Positions 50,118 through 58,534 of a DNA stretch of 64,000 nt are shown piece by piece. Position numbers and translations under genes: made by a program. The first letter of the stretch is position 1. Every line of letters starts with the position of its first letter. The notes below the pieces were generated by a model, which saw nothing but the letters and a program-made list of their open reading frames with translations, was not told where the DNA came from and did not search any database. The stretch is from Edaphobacter dinghuensis (lineage in GTDB: Bacteria; Acidobacteriota; Terriglobia; Terriglobales; Acidobacteriaceae): contig NZ_BMGT01000004.1 in the NCBI RefSeq assembly GCF_014640335.1, forward strand, positions 1 through 64,000, written 5' to 3'.

Positions 50118-51478
50118 AGCTCTTGCCACAACTCGAGAGTGACGTTTACCGTCTTGTCCTCTTATCTCCTGATGGGCAGCGGTGTCTCATGGTCAGGGTG
50201 AATGGTTGCAGGCGGCTACCCGAAGTTGAGATTCCCAAGTGGACGCGCCCTGCGGAAGAGATTGCACGATCGATTGAAAACACCTGGGGAATAACCGCAG
50301 TAATTCTTATGTTTTCCCTCGCCGAACAAGATGATCCATCGTGTGTCTTCGCGGAAGCATATGGATCGGACGTCGCAATAAAGAATATTTTGAACGCCAT
50401 ATGGGTCGACGTAGACAGTCTCGGAGACAAGGAAGTCGGGCGTTCAACTCGCGAATGCTTGGCTGCGATTTTGACGGGTGCTCAGACAGGGCACGGCCCG
50501 TTCGCGAAGCACGGCTGGATGAATGACGTTATCGAGTGGCTTTCGTCGCAGATCTCGAGCCGCACATTTCGCTTCGATGGCAGGTTCCAGCAATTCAACG
50601 TGAGCGGCCCGTTCCTTCTCGTGTCGCTCGGCAACCTTTATGGGCGACCCTACTGGTTAAAGGCGGTAGGAGAGCCAAATCTTCATGAGTTTCCGGTGAC
50701 TGTAACCCTAACCGACTGCTTGTCACGATTCTTGCCGCGTATTGTTGCGACAAGAGCGGAGTGGACTGCTTGGGTAATGGAAGATGCAGGACACCGATTA
50801 AGTGAATCGGCACCAGCAGAAGACTTCGTGGCGGCTGCGACTACTCTGGCGAAGCTTCAAATCAGTTCCATCGATTGTGGCAGAGCGATATTGGACGCGG
50901 GTTGTTTTGACCAGAGCAATGGCGGTCTCGAGCGGGATTTGCCCATGTTCTTCGAGTTTCTCATCGCAGCGATGGCAAAGCAGACCTCGACCAAAGCGCC
51001 GCAACTCACAGCCTCACGGCTTCACGAGCTTCACGCAATCGTGAAGGATGCCTTTGATGAAATGTCAGAGCTCAGGATTCCGAGCACGCTGATCCATAAT
51101 GACTTCACCCCAGGAAACATTCTGATCGATGGAGAGAAATGCAAGTTCATTGACTGGGCGGAGGCCGGATGGGGAAATCCGTTTTACACATACCAGCACC
51201 TGCGTGCGCTCATCGCCAAAAGCGATGGCCATGTAGACCGCCTCAGCATGACGGACCAGGCATATAAGCACTGCTGGGGTGCTGCCCTCACTGAAGAGCA
51301 GATCAATCGAGCAATACGATTAGCGCCTATGCTCGCGCTTGTTTCTCACCTATATGGACGAGGGGGCTGGTTGGCTTCGCAGGGGCTTCTCGACCCGAAC
51401 CGTGAGCGATATGCGCGTGGTATCGCACGCCACATGGATAAGGCTGCCCTCGCATTGGAAGGTGTCCTATGCCACTGA
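50114..51478 (+). CDS. APH-fold kinase with N-terminal Nudix-like domain (paralogue 2)
   Basis: 454 residues, start ATG overlapping the B1 stop. Same plan as the protein at 39346-40722. The N-terminal domain has YRLVLLSPDGQRCLM and LPEVEIPKWTRPAEEIARSI and resembles a Nudix fold without a catalytic box. The kinase domain has HNDFTPGNILIDG (His328, with Asn in place of the usual Gly) and FIDWAEAGWGNP. Lasso clusters of the paeninodin type carry an HPr-kinase-like enzyme that phosphorylates a Ser in the peptide tail. This is a different fold in an equivalent position. The precursor tail has Ser, Thr and Tyr residues (ITSPSY) that could be targets. The enzyme's substrate is not shown by the sequence. 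Confidence 0.85.
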   Translation: MKLLPQLESDVYRLVLLSPDGQRCLMVRVNGCRRLPEVEIPKWTRPAEEIARSIENTWGITAVILMFSLAEQDDPSCVFAEAYGSDVAIKNILNAIWVDVDSLGDKEVGRSTRECLAAILTGAQTGHGPFAKHGWMNDVIEWLSSQISSRTFRFDGRFQQFNVSGPFLLVSLGNLYGRPYWLKAVGEPNLHEFPVTVTLTDCLSRFLPRIVATRAEWTAWVMEDAGHRLSESAPAEDFVAAATTLAKLQISSIDCGRAILDAGCFDQSNGGLERDLPMFFEFLIAAMAKQTSTKAPQLTASRLHELHAIVKDAFDEMSELRIPSTLIHNDFTPGNILIDGEKCKFIDWAEAGWGNPFYTYQHLRALIAKSDGHVDRLSMTDQAYKHCWGAALTEEQINRAIRLAPMLALVSHLYGRGGWLASQGLLDPNRERYARGIARHMDKAALALEGVLCH

Positions 51479-53490
51479 ACTGCAGTGAAAGATCAACTGC
51501 GACTGACATTCTCCACGGTGTATCGATCTCAGACCCGTATCGTTGGCTAGAAGATCGCCAATTGCCGGAGACAGACGCATGGATCAAGAATCAGAACCGG
51601 ACTTTCGAGCAATATTTCGAGAGCAAATCCTGCCTGCCGGAATACCGCGATCGCGTGCGAAGACATCTACCAGTGGAATCGTATGAGGAGCCGGTTCGCA
51701 CTGCTGGGCGGCTCTTCTATCGTCGGCGACAGGAAGAGCATTCGTCTATCTGTGTCATAGATGCTGACAAACAGAGAGAACGCGTCCTGTTGGATTCGTC
51801 CATTTACGGGCCATCTGCTTCGGTTTCCATCCATGCAGTCTCACACGATGGTTCACTTCTTGCATATGAATTACGAACAACTGGAACGGACACCGCAGAG
51901 ATCCATCTTCTCAACTCGATCACCGGAGTAATGCTCCCCGATACACTGCCTAGTGGGCTCTCGAGAGGGTTTTCCTTTGATGGTGAAGGCGATGGCTTTT
52001 ACTACAGCCGGCAACCGTTGGATGGCTCCCGCGATCACTCAATCCGGTATCACTCCATGGGAACTCCTTCTGAACAGGATCTCGAGCTATTCCGGACGCC
52101 ACAAGCTAGTGGCAGCAATCTAGGCCTGCTTGCAGATGATCATCATTTTGCAGCTGTCTATAGCCGATTCATCGATGGCGAACGATTGGTTGACATTTAC
52201 CTCGCGGAGCGTGCACGGCCAAACGATTGGGTATCTATGGCGCAAGTGCAGACCGGGCTTTATGCTCCTTATCTGCATTGCGGTCGCATTTTCCTACTGA
52301 CGGACAGCAATGCGCCGAATGGACAGTTGGCCGAGCTCCGTTGCGCAGACGGCTTCACATCAGTCATCGTTCCAGCTTCCCAGAAGCTCATCCAAGACAT
52401 TCTTTTCGTTGGCGGCAGCGTCTATGTAGCCTACGCAGATCGGTTCTCAACTTCCATCGAGGAATGGTCGCTGCAGGGAGAGTTTCTTGGCGAAGTGGCT
52501 CTACCGGAAAGTGTCGTAATGCCATCCGTAAAGCTCATCGCACAACCTTGCATCGACCATGCGTGTTTCTTGTCAATTCAATCGCCTGTTCATCCACCAA
52601 ACATCTTCGAACACATCACTGGCGAGCCGGAGCTGAGGCCTGTTTTCCCGGAAGCATCCGGAGCAGTTCCACCTCTTCACGTCAAGCAGACAGCATATCA
52701 TTCGTTTGACGGAAGAGAGGTGCCAGTAGCCCTTCTCAAAAGTTCTTCTCACCGGGTTTCCCAACCCAGCCCCGTTCTCCTCGTGAGCTACGGGGGATTC
52801 GGAGTCTCCTCCACTCCTCACTTCTCAGTAGCAATAGCCATTCTTTTAGAAGCAGGCGTCATTGTTGCGATACCGGGAATTCGAGGCGGCTCGGAGCTGG
52901 GCAAGGAATGGCATCGCAGCTCGCTCCGTGAGGATCGCCAGGCCGGCTTCAATGATTTCCTTGCCGCAGCCGAGTGGCTGATCGCGGAGTCAATTGCGGA
53001 CCCGGGCCGACTCGCTCTCTATGGCGGTTCTAATGGAGGCCTTCTTGTCGCCGTAGCGATGACACAGCGGCCGGATCTATTCTGCTGCGTGGTATGTATG
53101 GGGCCCCTTTTGGATATGGTGCGCTATGAGCGCTTTGATCGGGCCGCCACATGGGTCAGTGAGTATGGGTCAATAGCAAACCCACGGGAATTTGCAGCAC
53201 TCTATGCCTATTCCCCATATCACCATATCGCTGAAGATACGAATTTTCCTCCGACGTTGTTTGTTACCGGGGATGCGGATGATCGCTGTAACCCCGCACA
53301 CGTGAGAAAGATGGTGGCTCGTCTTCTTGGGCGCTCTGCACAGCGTAGCCCAGTCCTCGTAGATTACCTGCCCGAGCGAGGCCATCGCTCAGGTCTGAAC
53401 TATACCTTGAGGCGTGAGGCAATCGCACGGCGGGTTACATTTCTCTGCAGGGAGCTGGCTGTTGACCAAAAGCGAGGCGATGGATCATGA
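51469..53490 (+). CDS. Prolyl oligopeptidase (S9A) within the lasso operon
   Basis: 673 residues; ATG 51469 overlaps the kinase stop. The classic family start DPYRWLED lies at about 22-29. A beta-propeller spans about 70-400, and the alpha/beta hydrolase part shows PVLLVSYGGFG, IPGIRGGSELGKEWH, the nucleophile Ser521 in YGGSNGGLL, the acid in GDADDRCNP (Asp604 or Asp605) and His639 in ERGHRSG. No signal peptide is present, so it is cytoplasmic. Prolyl oligopeptidases cut short peptides after Pro. The operon's precursor has Pro in its leader and its tail (SPSY), so leader clean-up or tail trimming are possible jobs. It differs from the secreted S9 enzyme at 56092-58401, which is the better isopeptidase candidate. 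Confidence 0.9.
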   Translation: MPLNCSERSTATDILHGVSISDPYRWLEDRQLPETDAWIKNQNRTFEQYFESKSCLPEYRDRVRRHLPVESYEEPVRTAGRLFYRRRQEEHSSICVIDADKQRERVLLDSSIYGPSASVSIHAVSHDGSLLAYELRTTGTDTAEIHLLNSITGVMLPDTLPSGLSRGFSFDGEGDGFYYSRQPLDGSRDHSIRYHSMGTPSEQDLELFRTPQASGSNLGLLADDHHFAAVYSRFIDGERLVDIYLAERARPNDWVSMAQVQTGLYAPYLHCGRIFLLTDSNAPNGQLAELRCADGFTSVIVPASQKLIQDILFVGGSVYVAYADRFSTSIEEWSLQGEFLGEVALPESVVMPSVKLIAQPCIDHACFLSIQSPVHPPNIFEHITGEPELRPVFPEASGAVPPLHVKQTAYHSFDGREVPVALLKSSSHRVSQPSPVLLVSYGGFGVSSTPHFSVAIAILLEAGVIVAIPGIRGGSELGKEWHRSSLREDRQAGFNDFLAAAEWLIAESIADPGRLALYGGSNGGLLVAVAMTQRPDLFCCVVCMGPLLDMVRYERFDRAATWVSEYGSIANPREFAALYAYSPYHHIAEDTNFPPTLFVTGDADDRCNPAHVRKMVARLLGRSAQRSPVLVDYLPERGHRSGLNYTLRREAIARRVTFLCRELAVDQKRGDGS

Positions 53491-53861
53491 CAATCCTCAT
53501 TGTCCGATCGTGGTTCCTTCTCCTGCTGTGGGATCTGGTTAGCCGCACGTTCGGCTTCAAAGGGACGCGATTTTGTCTTCGCAAGTCGGTATCGTCCCCA
53601 CACTCCCCATCGTCCTTCACCAGCGCCGGGATCGTCCAGGCTGTGAAGACTGCTTCGGTCTTATATTTCAAAGACGTTTGGTGTTTGCAGCGTTCCATCG
53701 TAACCACCTACCTGCTCCGTCGGCATGGTTTCCCGGGAGAACTCGTCATCGGAGCAACGTTTATGCCGCAGGTCACCCATGCCTGGGTTGAGATCGATGG
53801 CACAGTCGTCAACGACAAACCTTACGTGATTCACCGCTATCAGGTCTTGGAGCGTTATTAG
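53487..53861 (+). CDS. Lasso B2 protein: transglutaminase-like leader protease
   Basis: 124 residues, ATG 53487 overlapping the previous stop by 4 bases. The C-terminal half is the McjB-type Cys protease domain with the triad Cys66 (DVWCLQRS), His98 (THAWVE) and Asp110 (VVND), in the expected order and spacing. RRHGFPGELVIG between them is also typical. It removes the leader from the precursor bound by B1 so that the new N-terminus can be cyclised. It is a little short for the family because the N-terminal helical part is compact. Split B1/B2 proteins are common outside the microcin J25 type. Confidence 0.92.
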   Translation: MTILIVRSWFLLLLWDLVSRTFGFKGTRFCLRKSVSSPHSPSSFTSAGIVQAVKTASVLYFKDVWCLQRSIVTTYLLRRHGFPGELVIGATFMPQVTHAWVEIDGTVVNDKPYVIHRYQVLERY

Positions 53862-53876
53862 ACGAGCGAGGCGAAT

Positions 53877-55808
53877 ATGAGCACAATCTTCGGGATTCTC
53901 CTCAAGATAGACGGCATGGTTGCGTACGAAGACCTCGAAAGCATGTCGGCGCCAACCTCCCGCTATGCCGTCGACGGAACATATCTGAAATTTTCCGGAA
54001 GAGTTGGTATGGGCTTTCAACCTTTCTATACGCATGATCGATCCACCCTCGAATCTGTCCCTCTCGAAAATGCGCGTGGAGACCTTGTCGCCGTGGACGG
54101 CCGTATCGATAATTACAAAGATCTGCAAAACGCCCTAGAGCTGAACGGTTCATCTTCTGACTCCATAACCATCTTGGCCGCGTTCGCAAAATGGGGCTCT
54201 GACTGTTTCTCGCATTTCATCGGAGAATGGTCTATCGCGCTCTGGTCTGCAACCACACAGGAACTATATCTGGTCCGGGATCATGCAGGAACACGGCCGC
54301 TCTATCTTTGTGAACGCGCTGGCAAATATAAGTGGGCCACCTACCTCGATGCGTTTAGGGACGATATCGCGGATGCCGACATCGACATGGAGTACATCCA
54401 GCGCTACATCTCCGGAGCACCATTGTTGCCTCACAGCCCTTACAGGCATATCCGGCAAGTCGGCCCCGGACAGGTAGTCTGCATCAAATCGGATCACCTC
54501 ACAACGTACATGCACTGGCGCTGTGCGGAGAGCCCGATTGTAAGGTGCCAAGTAGAGCAAGAATATGTCTCCGTCTTTCTGGAATTACTGGAACGTGCGG
54601 TGGTGCGCAGAACGGAAGGGTACAATGCTCCGATTCTCGAGCTCAGCGGTGGGATGGATTCAAGTGCGATAACGTGCATGTCGGACCGCTACAAGAGACG
54701 GAGCCGTTCACCCCTGTCACTTCTGGACACCATCTCCTTTTATAGCGACAGGGAACCGTCCTGGAATGAGGAGCCTTATTTTGCTTCTGTAGAGCGCCAG
54801 AGGGGGAAAAGCACTTGCCGTATAACTCTACCGAATTATGAGGGTTGCTTCCTGTCTCCCGCCGAAGCCGAGGACTGGATGACAGCTCCAGGCATTAGCA
54901 AACGGAGCATCGCAGTCGAGCTCGCGATTAAACCCGCTATAGCCGATCGAGGCTATCGGGCCATTGTCTCGGGTATCGGAGGTGACGAGGTGCTTGGAGG
55001 AAATCCTGACCCGATCCCCGAAATTGCAGATCTCTGGAGAGCAGGGGCAATTGCTCCCCTTATGCGGCGAAGTCTTGAGTGGGCCCTAGCAAAAGACACG
55101 CTCATATGGCGGATCCTCTTCGGTGGTGCACTATTTTGTTACCGCGCGCGATATGATCCATCTGCCCTATTGGAGATAACTCGGCCACCGTGGTTACGGC
55201 ATCACAATGAACAACAAAAGGATGACATGTTGCGGCAGCTTCTTGACAGCTGCGGAAGTGACGACAATCCAACATTGATCTCGAACCGCGCTGCATGGAT
55301 ATCTCTGCTTGAAACCTTGCCATCCTGCCAACCAGACCATTTCACAAGATATGAATATCGCTACCCCTATCTTGACCAAGAACTAGTGAACTTTGCCTTC
55401 AGCCTTCCGCGAGATCAACTCGTACGTCCAGGTCGACGTAGATATCTCATGAGAAAAGCACTCGTGGGTATCGTTCCAGAGATGATTCTCGAGCGCGGAC
55501 AAAAGGGTGTCGTCGGTCGCGGCCCCCTGGCAGAGTTGATCTCTGCCAGAATGTCAGATCCCCCCTTATTCCATCTCAAGATGTCCGCCGAGCTTGGAAT
55601 CGTCGATCGCACACTCTTTACGAATATTGTCAACCATGTGTGCTCATCACAGGATCCAAAGTGGATCCATGCGATCTATCGAACGATGGAAATCGAGTCC
55701 TGGCTTCACACCAGATTCAGCACGAAGGCTCCTCACTTCGCGTCGACCTCACTAGGGATGCGAGCAGATGCCTTGCACCCTCAACAAGTCCCGATGCACA
55801 TCCAGTGA
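53877..55808 (+). CDS. Lasso C protein: asparagine-synthetase-like lactam synthetase
   Basis: 643 residues from ATG 53877, 15 bases after B2. Residues about 1-200 match the glutaminase-like half (VDGRIDNYKDLQNAL, GEWSIALW, LVRDHAGTRPLYL), but the Cys at position 2 is absent (MSTIF), as in other lasso cyclases. The synthetase half has the pyrophosphate loop LSGGMDSSA (about 255-262), ISGIGGDEVLGG-like GIGGDEVLGG (about 365) and RYPYLDQELVNFAFSLP. The enzyme activates an Asp or Glu side chain of the core with ATP and joins it to the core N-terminus, forming the ring. It is followed 45 bases later by the precursor gene. Confidence 0.93.
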   Translation: MSTIFGILLKIDGMVAYEDLESMSAPTSRYAVDGTYLKFSGRVGMGFQPFYTHDRSTLESVPLENARGDLVAVDGRIDNYKDLQNALELNGSSSDSITILAAFAKWGSDCFSHFIGEWSIALWSATTQELYLVRDHAGTRPLYLCERAGKYKWATYLDAFRDDIADADIDMEYIQRYISGAPLLPHSPYRHIRQVGPGQVVCIKSDHLTTYMHWRCAESPIVRCQVEQEYVSVFLELLERAVVRRTEGYNAPILELSGGMDSSAITCMSDRYKRRSRSPLSLLDTISFYSDREPSWNEEPYFASVERQRGKSTCRITLPNYEGCFLSPAEAEDWMTAPGISKRSIAVELAIKPAIADRGYRAIVSGIGGDEVLGGNPDPIPEIADLWRAGAIAPLMRRSLEWALAKDTLIWRILFGGALFCYRARYDPSALLEITRPPWLRHHNEQQKDDMLRQLLDSCGSDDNPTLISNRAAWISLLETLPSCQPDHFTRYEYRYPYLDQELVNFAFSLPRDQLVRPGRRRYLMRKALVGIVPEMILERGQKGVVGRGPLAELISARMSDPPLFHLKMSAELGIVDRTLFTNIVNHVCSSQDPKWIHAIYRTMEIESWLHTRFSTKAPHFASTSLGMRADALHPQQVPMHIQ

Positions 55809-55853
55809 AGATCTGCTGGATTACAACGGTAATTCAAACAAAGGAGAATCACC

Positions 55854-55982
55854 ATGCGTTACAACAAACCACAAATCCTCAACGTCACCCGTGCAACCGC
55901 TGCAATCAAAGGTTCGAAGGCAGGCGTAAGCACGGACAATGAGCAGCGGATCACTTCGCCAAGCTACGAAGACAACGAATAG
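55854..55982 (+). CDS. Precursor peptide of the lasso-type operon
   Basis: 42 residues from ATG 55854, with an AAAGGAG ribosome site 8 bases upstream. The leader begins MRYNKPQILNV, which fits the Y-x-x-P motif that B1 proteins bind. The C-terminal half (AIKGSKAGVSTDNEQRITS, then PSYEDNE) is small, polar and Ser/Thr rich. If the core starts at Gly20, Asp28 is core position 9 and could close a nine-residue ring, leaving a 14-residue tail. If it starts at Gly24, Glu30 would give a seven-residue ring. Neither choice puts the usual Thr at position -2 of the leader; it is Ile18 in the first case. The gene is last in the operon, just before a strong hairpin. Identity as the precursor rests on position, ribosome site and leader motif. 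Confidence 0.8.
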   Translation: MRYNKPQILNVTRATAAIKGSKAGVSTDNEQRITSPSYEDNE

Positions 55983-55989
55983 CCAACTT

Positions 55990-56026
55990 GCGCTGCCGCG
56001 ACTCCTCTTCAGAGCCGCGGCAGCGC
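55990..56026 (+). terminator. Hairpin ending the lasso operon
   Basis: GCGCTGCCGCG (55990-56000), 15-base loop, CGCGGCAGCGC (56016-56026): a perfect 11-bp GC-rich stem 7 bases after the precursor stop. Only a short GGTTGT follows, so it may work as a weak terminator or as a 3' stabiliser that keeps precursor mRNA abundant. Confidence 0.7.
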
Positions 56027-56091
56027 GGTTGTATCAAGGTATAGCGGGTGCCATTGATGATTAGATGGTCGAGAAGTGCCTTTTAAGTTCG

Positions 56092-58401
56092 TCAATGTAA
56101 TCTATTGTGGGTTGCTTCTATACATTGTGAAGGCAGTTCCTTAGACGTCGACCGTTGTAAACTACACAGCCCCTCCCAGCGGTGATACTGACGGGTCTTC
56201 TCAGGGTTTGGATCTGCGTAACCCTGCAGCCAGAATCGAAACCAGTCGACATTGCCCCCTTGAGAAGCCAATCGGTTCCACGGTTTTATAAGGACATGAT
56301 CACCATCCGGGATCAGTACGAAATCGACCGGACTGTTCAGGCGCTGAAGCAAGGTAAATGTTTCCCAATTAGAAAAGAGGCTTTCTGGCGCATTGGTCTC
56401 TAGCCTGAGAGGTGTCGTGATTCGTTCTACTCCGAAACCCAGCCCTGTCGCTATCCATTTCTGAATTCCGTCGCCAACAGGAAGTCCTCCGTTAATCCTC
56501 TCCAAGATGTTCCCCATGGCTGGGAACGAGTTGAGGAGCGCGAGGTATTTGAAATATCCACCATCGCTAGGGTCAGCTAGCGTCGCTGCTGCAAAATGAT
56601 ACCTGGAGTGCGTCAGGGCATACTTTACCCCCCAACCTGTAACGCTGAATCCAATGATTCCGATCCGTGATTCATCGACCATACCCCTTCGAACAAGAAT
56701 GTCGATCAAGGCGTCATAGTTTGCAGCCTCTTCCCGTATATTGGGGAGGGTATTCTTGTCATTTCTATTCTGTGCAACCTGCGCAACAACGAATCCATGT
56801 CCTGCAAAGACCTGAGCTGCTGCGGCCGTCGTGAAGGGGCCGTCAATCCAGAACTGCTCCGGATCCCAGCCGTGCGTTTGAATGATGAGGGGGTATTTCT
56901 TTCCGCTCACGTATCCAACGGGCAAGTAGATACCTGCATCGACGGGTATGTCGCGGTTATTGATGTGTCCCAGATCTTCGACCCGGCCGAATTCGAGGCG
57001 CTGAAATTGAGGATTGAGATCAAGGACAACATGCCGTAGCCCTGTTTCGGTATCGGTTGCAATAACTTTTGGCGGCTCGTTCATCCCTTGCTTCAGGGTG
57101 ACAGATACCGAACTGCTTCGTTCCATTTCTGCGCAGACACTACTGTCCACGTGCCATTCGGCGTTGTGCTTTGAGAAGACTATGTCGGCACCGGCGTCGA
57201 CGTCACCGGCTTCCCAACGCCCTTTTCGGGTAAACAGCCGATCCGAGCCTTTCTCCCATTTCAACAGTTCGACCGCTTCAGTGCTGATTGGGCTAACCTT
57301 ACCTGACTCAATGGACACTTCTGCCACAAATTTGGTTCTGCGTCGAACCTCATCTGATATTTGATTTGAAGCGTCTAACGGTAGGAATATGCCGGCCAGT
57401 GCCACAGATTTACTGTCTGGAGACCAGAGGACATCAGGTTGAACTCCCATCGGAGTTGGAGAGTTCAACAAAGGTCGACTGCTCCCCGTTTTGAGATCCA
57501 CCAACAGGAATTCTCCTACAAACAGCTGTGAAGTATCGTGACGCACAACATTCAATTGTGAAAGCAGCATCGGGTCCAGATAGTGGTTCCAGATAGGCGG
57601 GAGATCGTGGGAAATGTACGTTTCGACGACAAGATGTTTGCCGTCCGGTGAAAGAGCCAACGGTTGCCAGGCAAGGATCCGACCTATTGCTACGATCCGC
57701 CGTCCTTTGCCTGTAACCAACGATCGAACATAAAGATCAGCGAAAAAGTCCTCATCGAAGTGGTACCTGTTTGTCAATAATCCAAAGAGTGATTGCGTAC
57801 TGATATCGACACCTTCGTGCTGCTCTTCTGCTGTCAGGGTGTTGTCGCTTTTCTGCTGCGCCAAGAACGTAATGATTCTCTTATCAGCGTCTATTGCGTA
57901 GCTGTATATGTTCCCGTCACTTTGAGCGAGAGGTTTCAATGTTCGAGTGTAGATATCCATTGAATACACAGCCGAGCGTTCTCGCGAACCTCGTGCGATG
58001 AAGGTCAGCGTGTCGTTGTCAGCCCATTTGACCTGTTCCAGAGCAGGTCGGTTTGTTGAGCTGTCCCGCTCTAAGATGATTGTCCCGCCATTGGCTTTCA
58101 TAGCTGCTGCTGCGTCAAACAACCTGATTTCATAGTGCACCGCATTATCCGCCAGGTCGCCCCGCTTGAGGACGATGATGAAATGCGTTCTATCCGGCGA
58201 GAAGCTGGCGATCTTTTCCTTTTGAAAAATACCCCCCACATAAAGATCTTCACCGGGGGTAGTCATCTCGATCATGTCTTGAACTGTTACAGGTCTTTTG
58301 CCAACTCCAGATTCAGAGAGGGATCCTTGTATGCAGAGGACGCTAAAACCGAGCGCAAATGCGAAACTTCTGGCTAATGAGGTTGCGCGCCAAAGTGCCA
58401 T
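56092..58401 (-). CDS. Secreted S9-family hydrolase, probable lasso isopeptidase (AtxE-like)
   Basis: 769 residues from ATG 58401 (AAGGAA ribosome site). A longer frame to 58503 lacks support and would bury the signal peptide. The first 30 residues or so are a signal peptide (ALWRATSLARSFAFALGFSVLC), so it acts in the periplasm. A beta-propeller is followed by the hydrolase domain: YPLIIQTHGWDPEQFW, the nucleophile Ser586 in GIIGFSVTGWGVKYALTHS, and His702 in IPDGDHVLIKPWN. The GFSxTxW...YALTHS and DGDH regions look like those of lasso isopeptidases AtxE1/AtxE2 from Asticcacaulis, as I recall them. Those enzymes open the isopeptide ring after uptake. It lies opposite the lasso operon and downstream of a TonB receptor, which is the astexin cluster layout. 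Confidence 0.78.
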   Translation of the reverse strand: MALWRATSLARSFAFALGFSVLCIQGSLSESGVGKRPVTVQDMIEMTTPGEDLYVGGIFQKEKIASFSPDRTHFIIVLKRGDLADNAVHYEIRLFDAAAAMKANGGTIILERDSSTNRPALEQVKWADNDTLTFIARGSRERSAVYSMDIYTRTLKPLAQSDGNIYSYAIDADKRIITFLAQQKSDNTLTAEEQHEGVDISTQSLFGLLTNRYHFDEDFFADLYVRSLVTGKGRRIVAIGRILAWQPLALSPDGKHLVVETYISHDLPPIWNHYLDPMLLSQLNVVRHDTSQLFVGEFLLVDLKTGSSRPLLNSPTPMGVQPDVLWSPDSKSVALAGIFLPLDASNQISDEVRRRTKFVAEVSIESGKVSPISTEAVELLKWEKGSDRLFTRKGRWEAGDVDAGADIVFSKHNAEWHVDSSVCAEMERSSSVSVTLKQGMNEPPKVIATDTETGLRHVVLDLNPQFQRLEFGRVEDLGHINNRDIPVDAGIYLPVGYVSGKKYPLIIQTHGWDPEQFWIDGPFTTAAAAQVFAGHGFVVAQVAQNRNDKNTLPNIREEAANYDALIDILVRRGMVDESRIGIIGFSVTGWGVKYALTHSRYHFAAATLADPSDGGYFKYLALLNSFPAMGNILERINGGLPVGDGIQKWIATGLGFGVERITTPLRLETNAPESLFSNWETFTLLQRLNSPVDFVLIPDGDHVLIKPWNRLASQGGNVDWFRFWLQGYADPNPEKTRQYHRWEGLCSLQRSTSKELPSQCIEATHNRLH

Positions 58402-58534
58402 GATTATTTCCTTAACTGTGTTTTGAGCAAGCGTGATGTCGCGGCGAAGCCATGCAGAACCGAGAAGTAGCGGGCCTGATCGGGCTCGCTTGCTTTTGTG
58501 CACGGCTCGACGTGAGCGGTACGGTGGATGAAGC

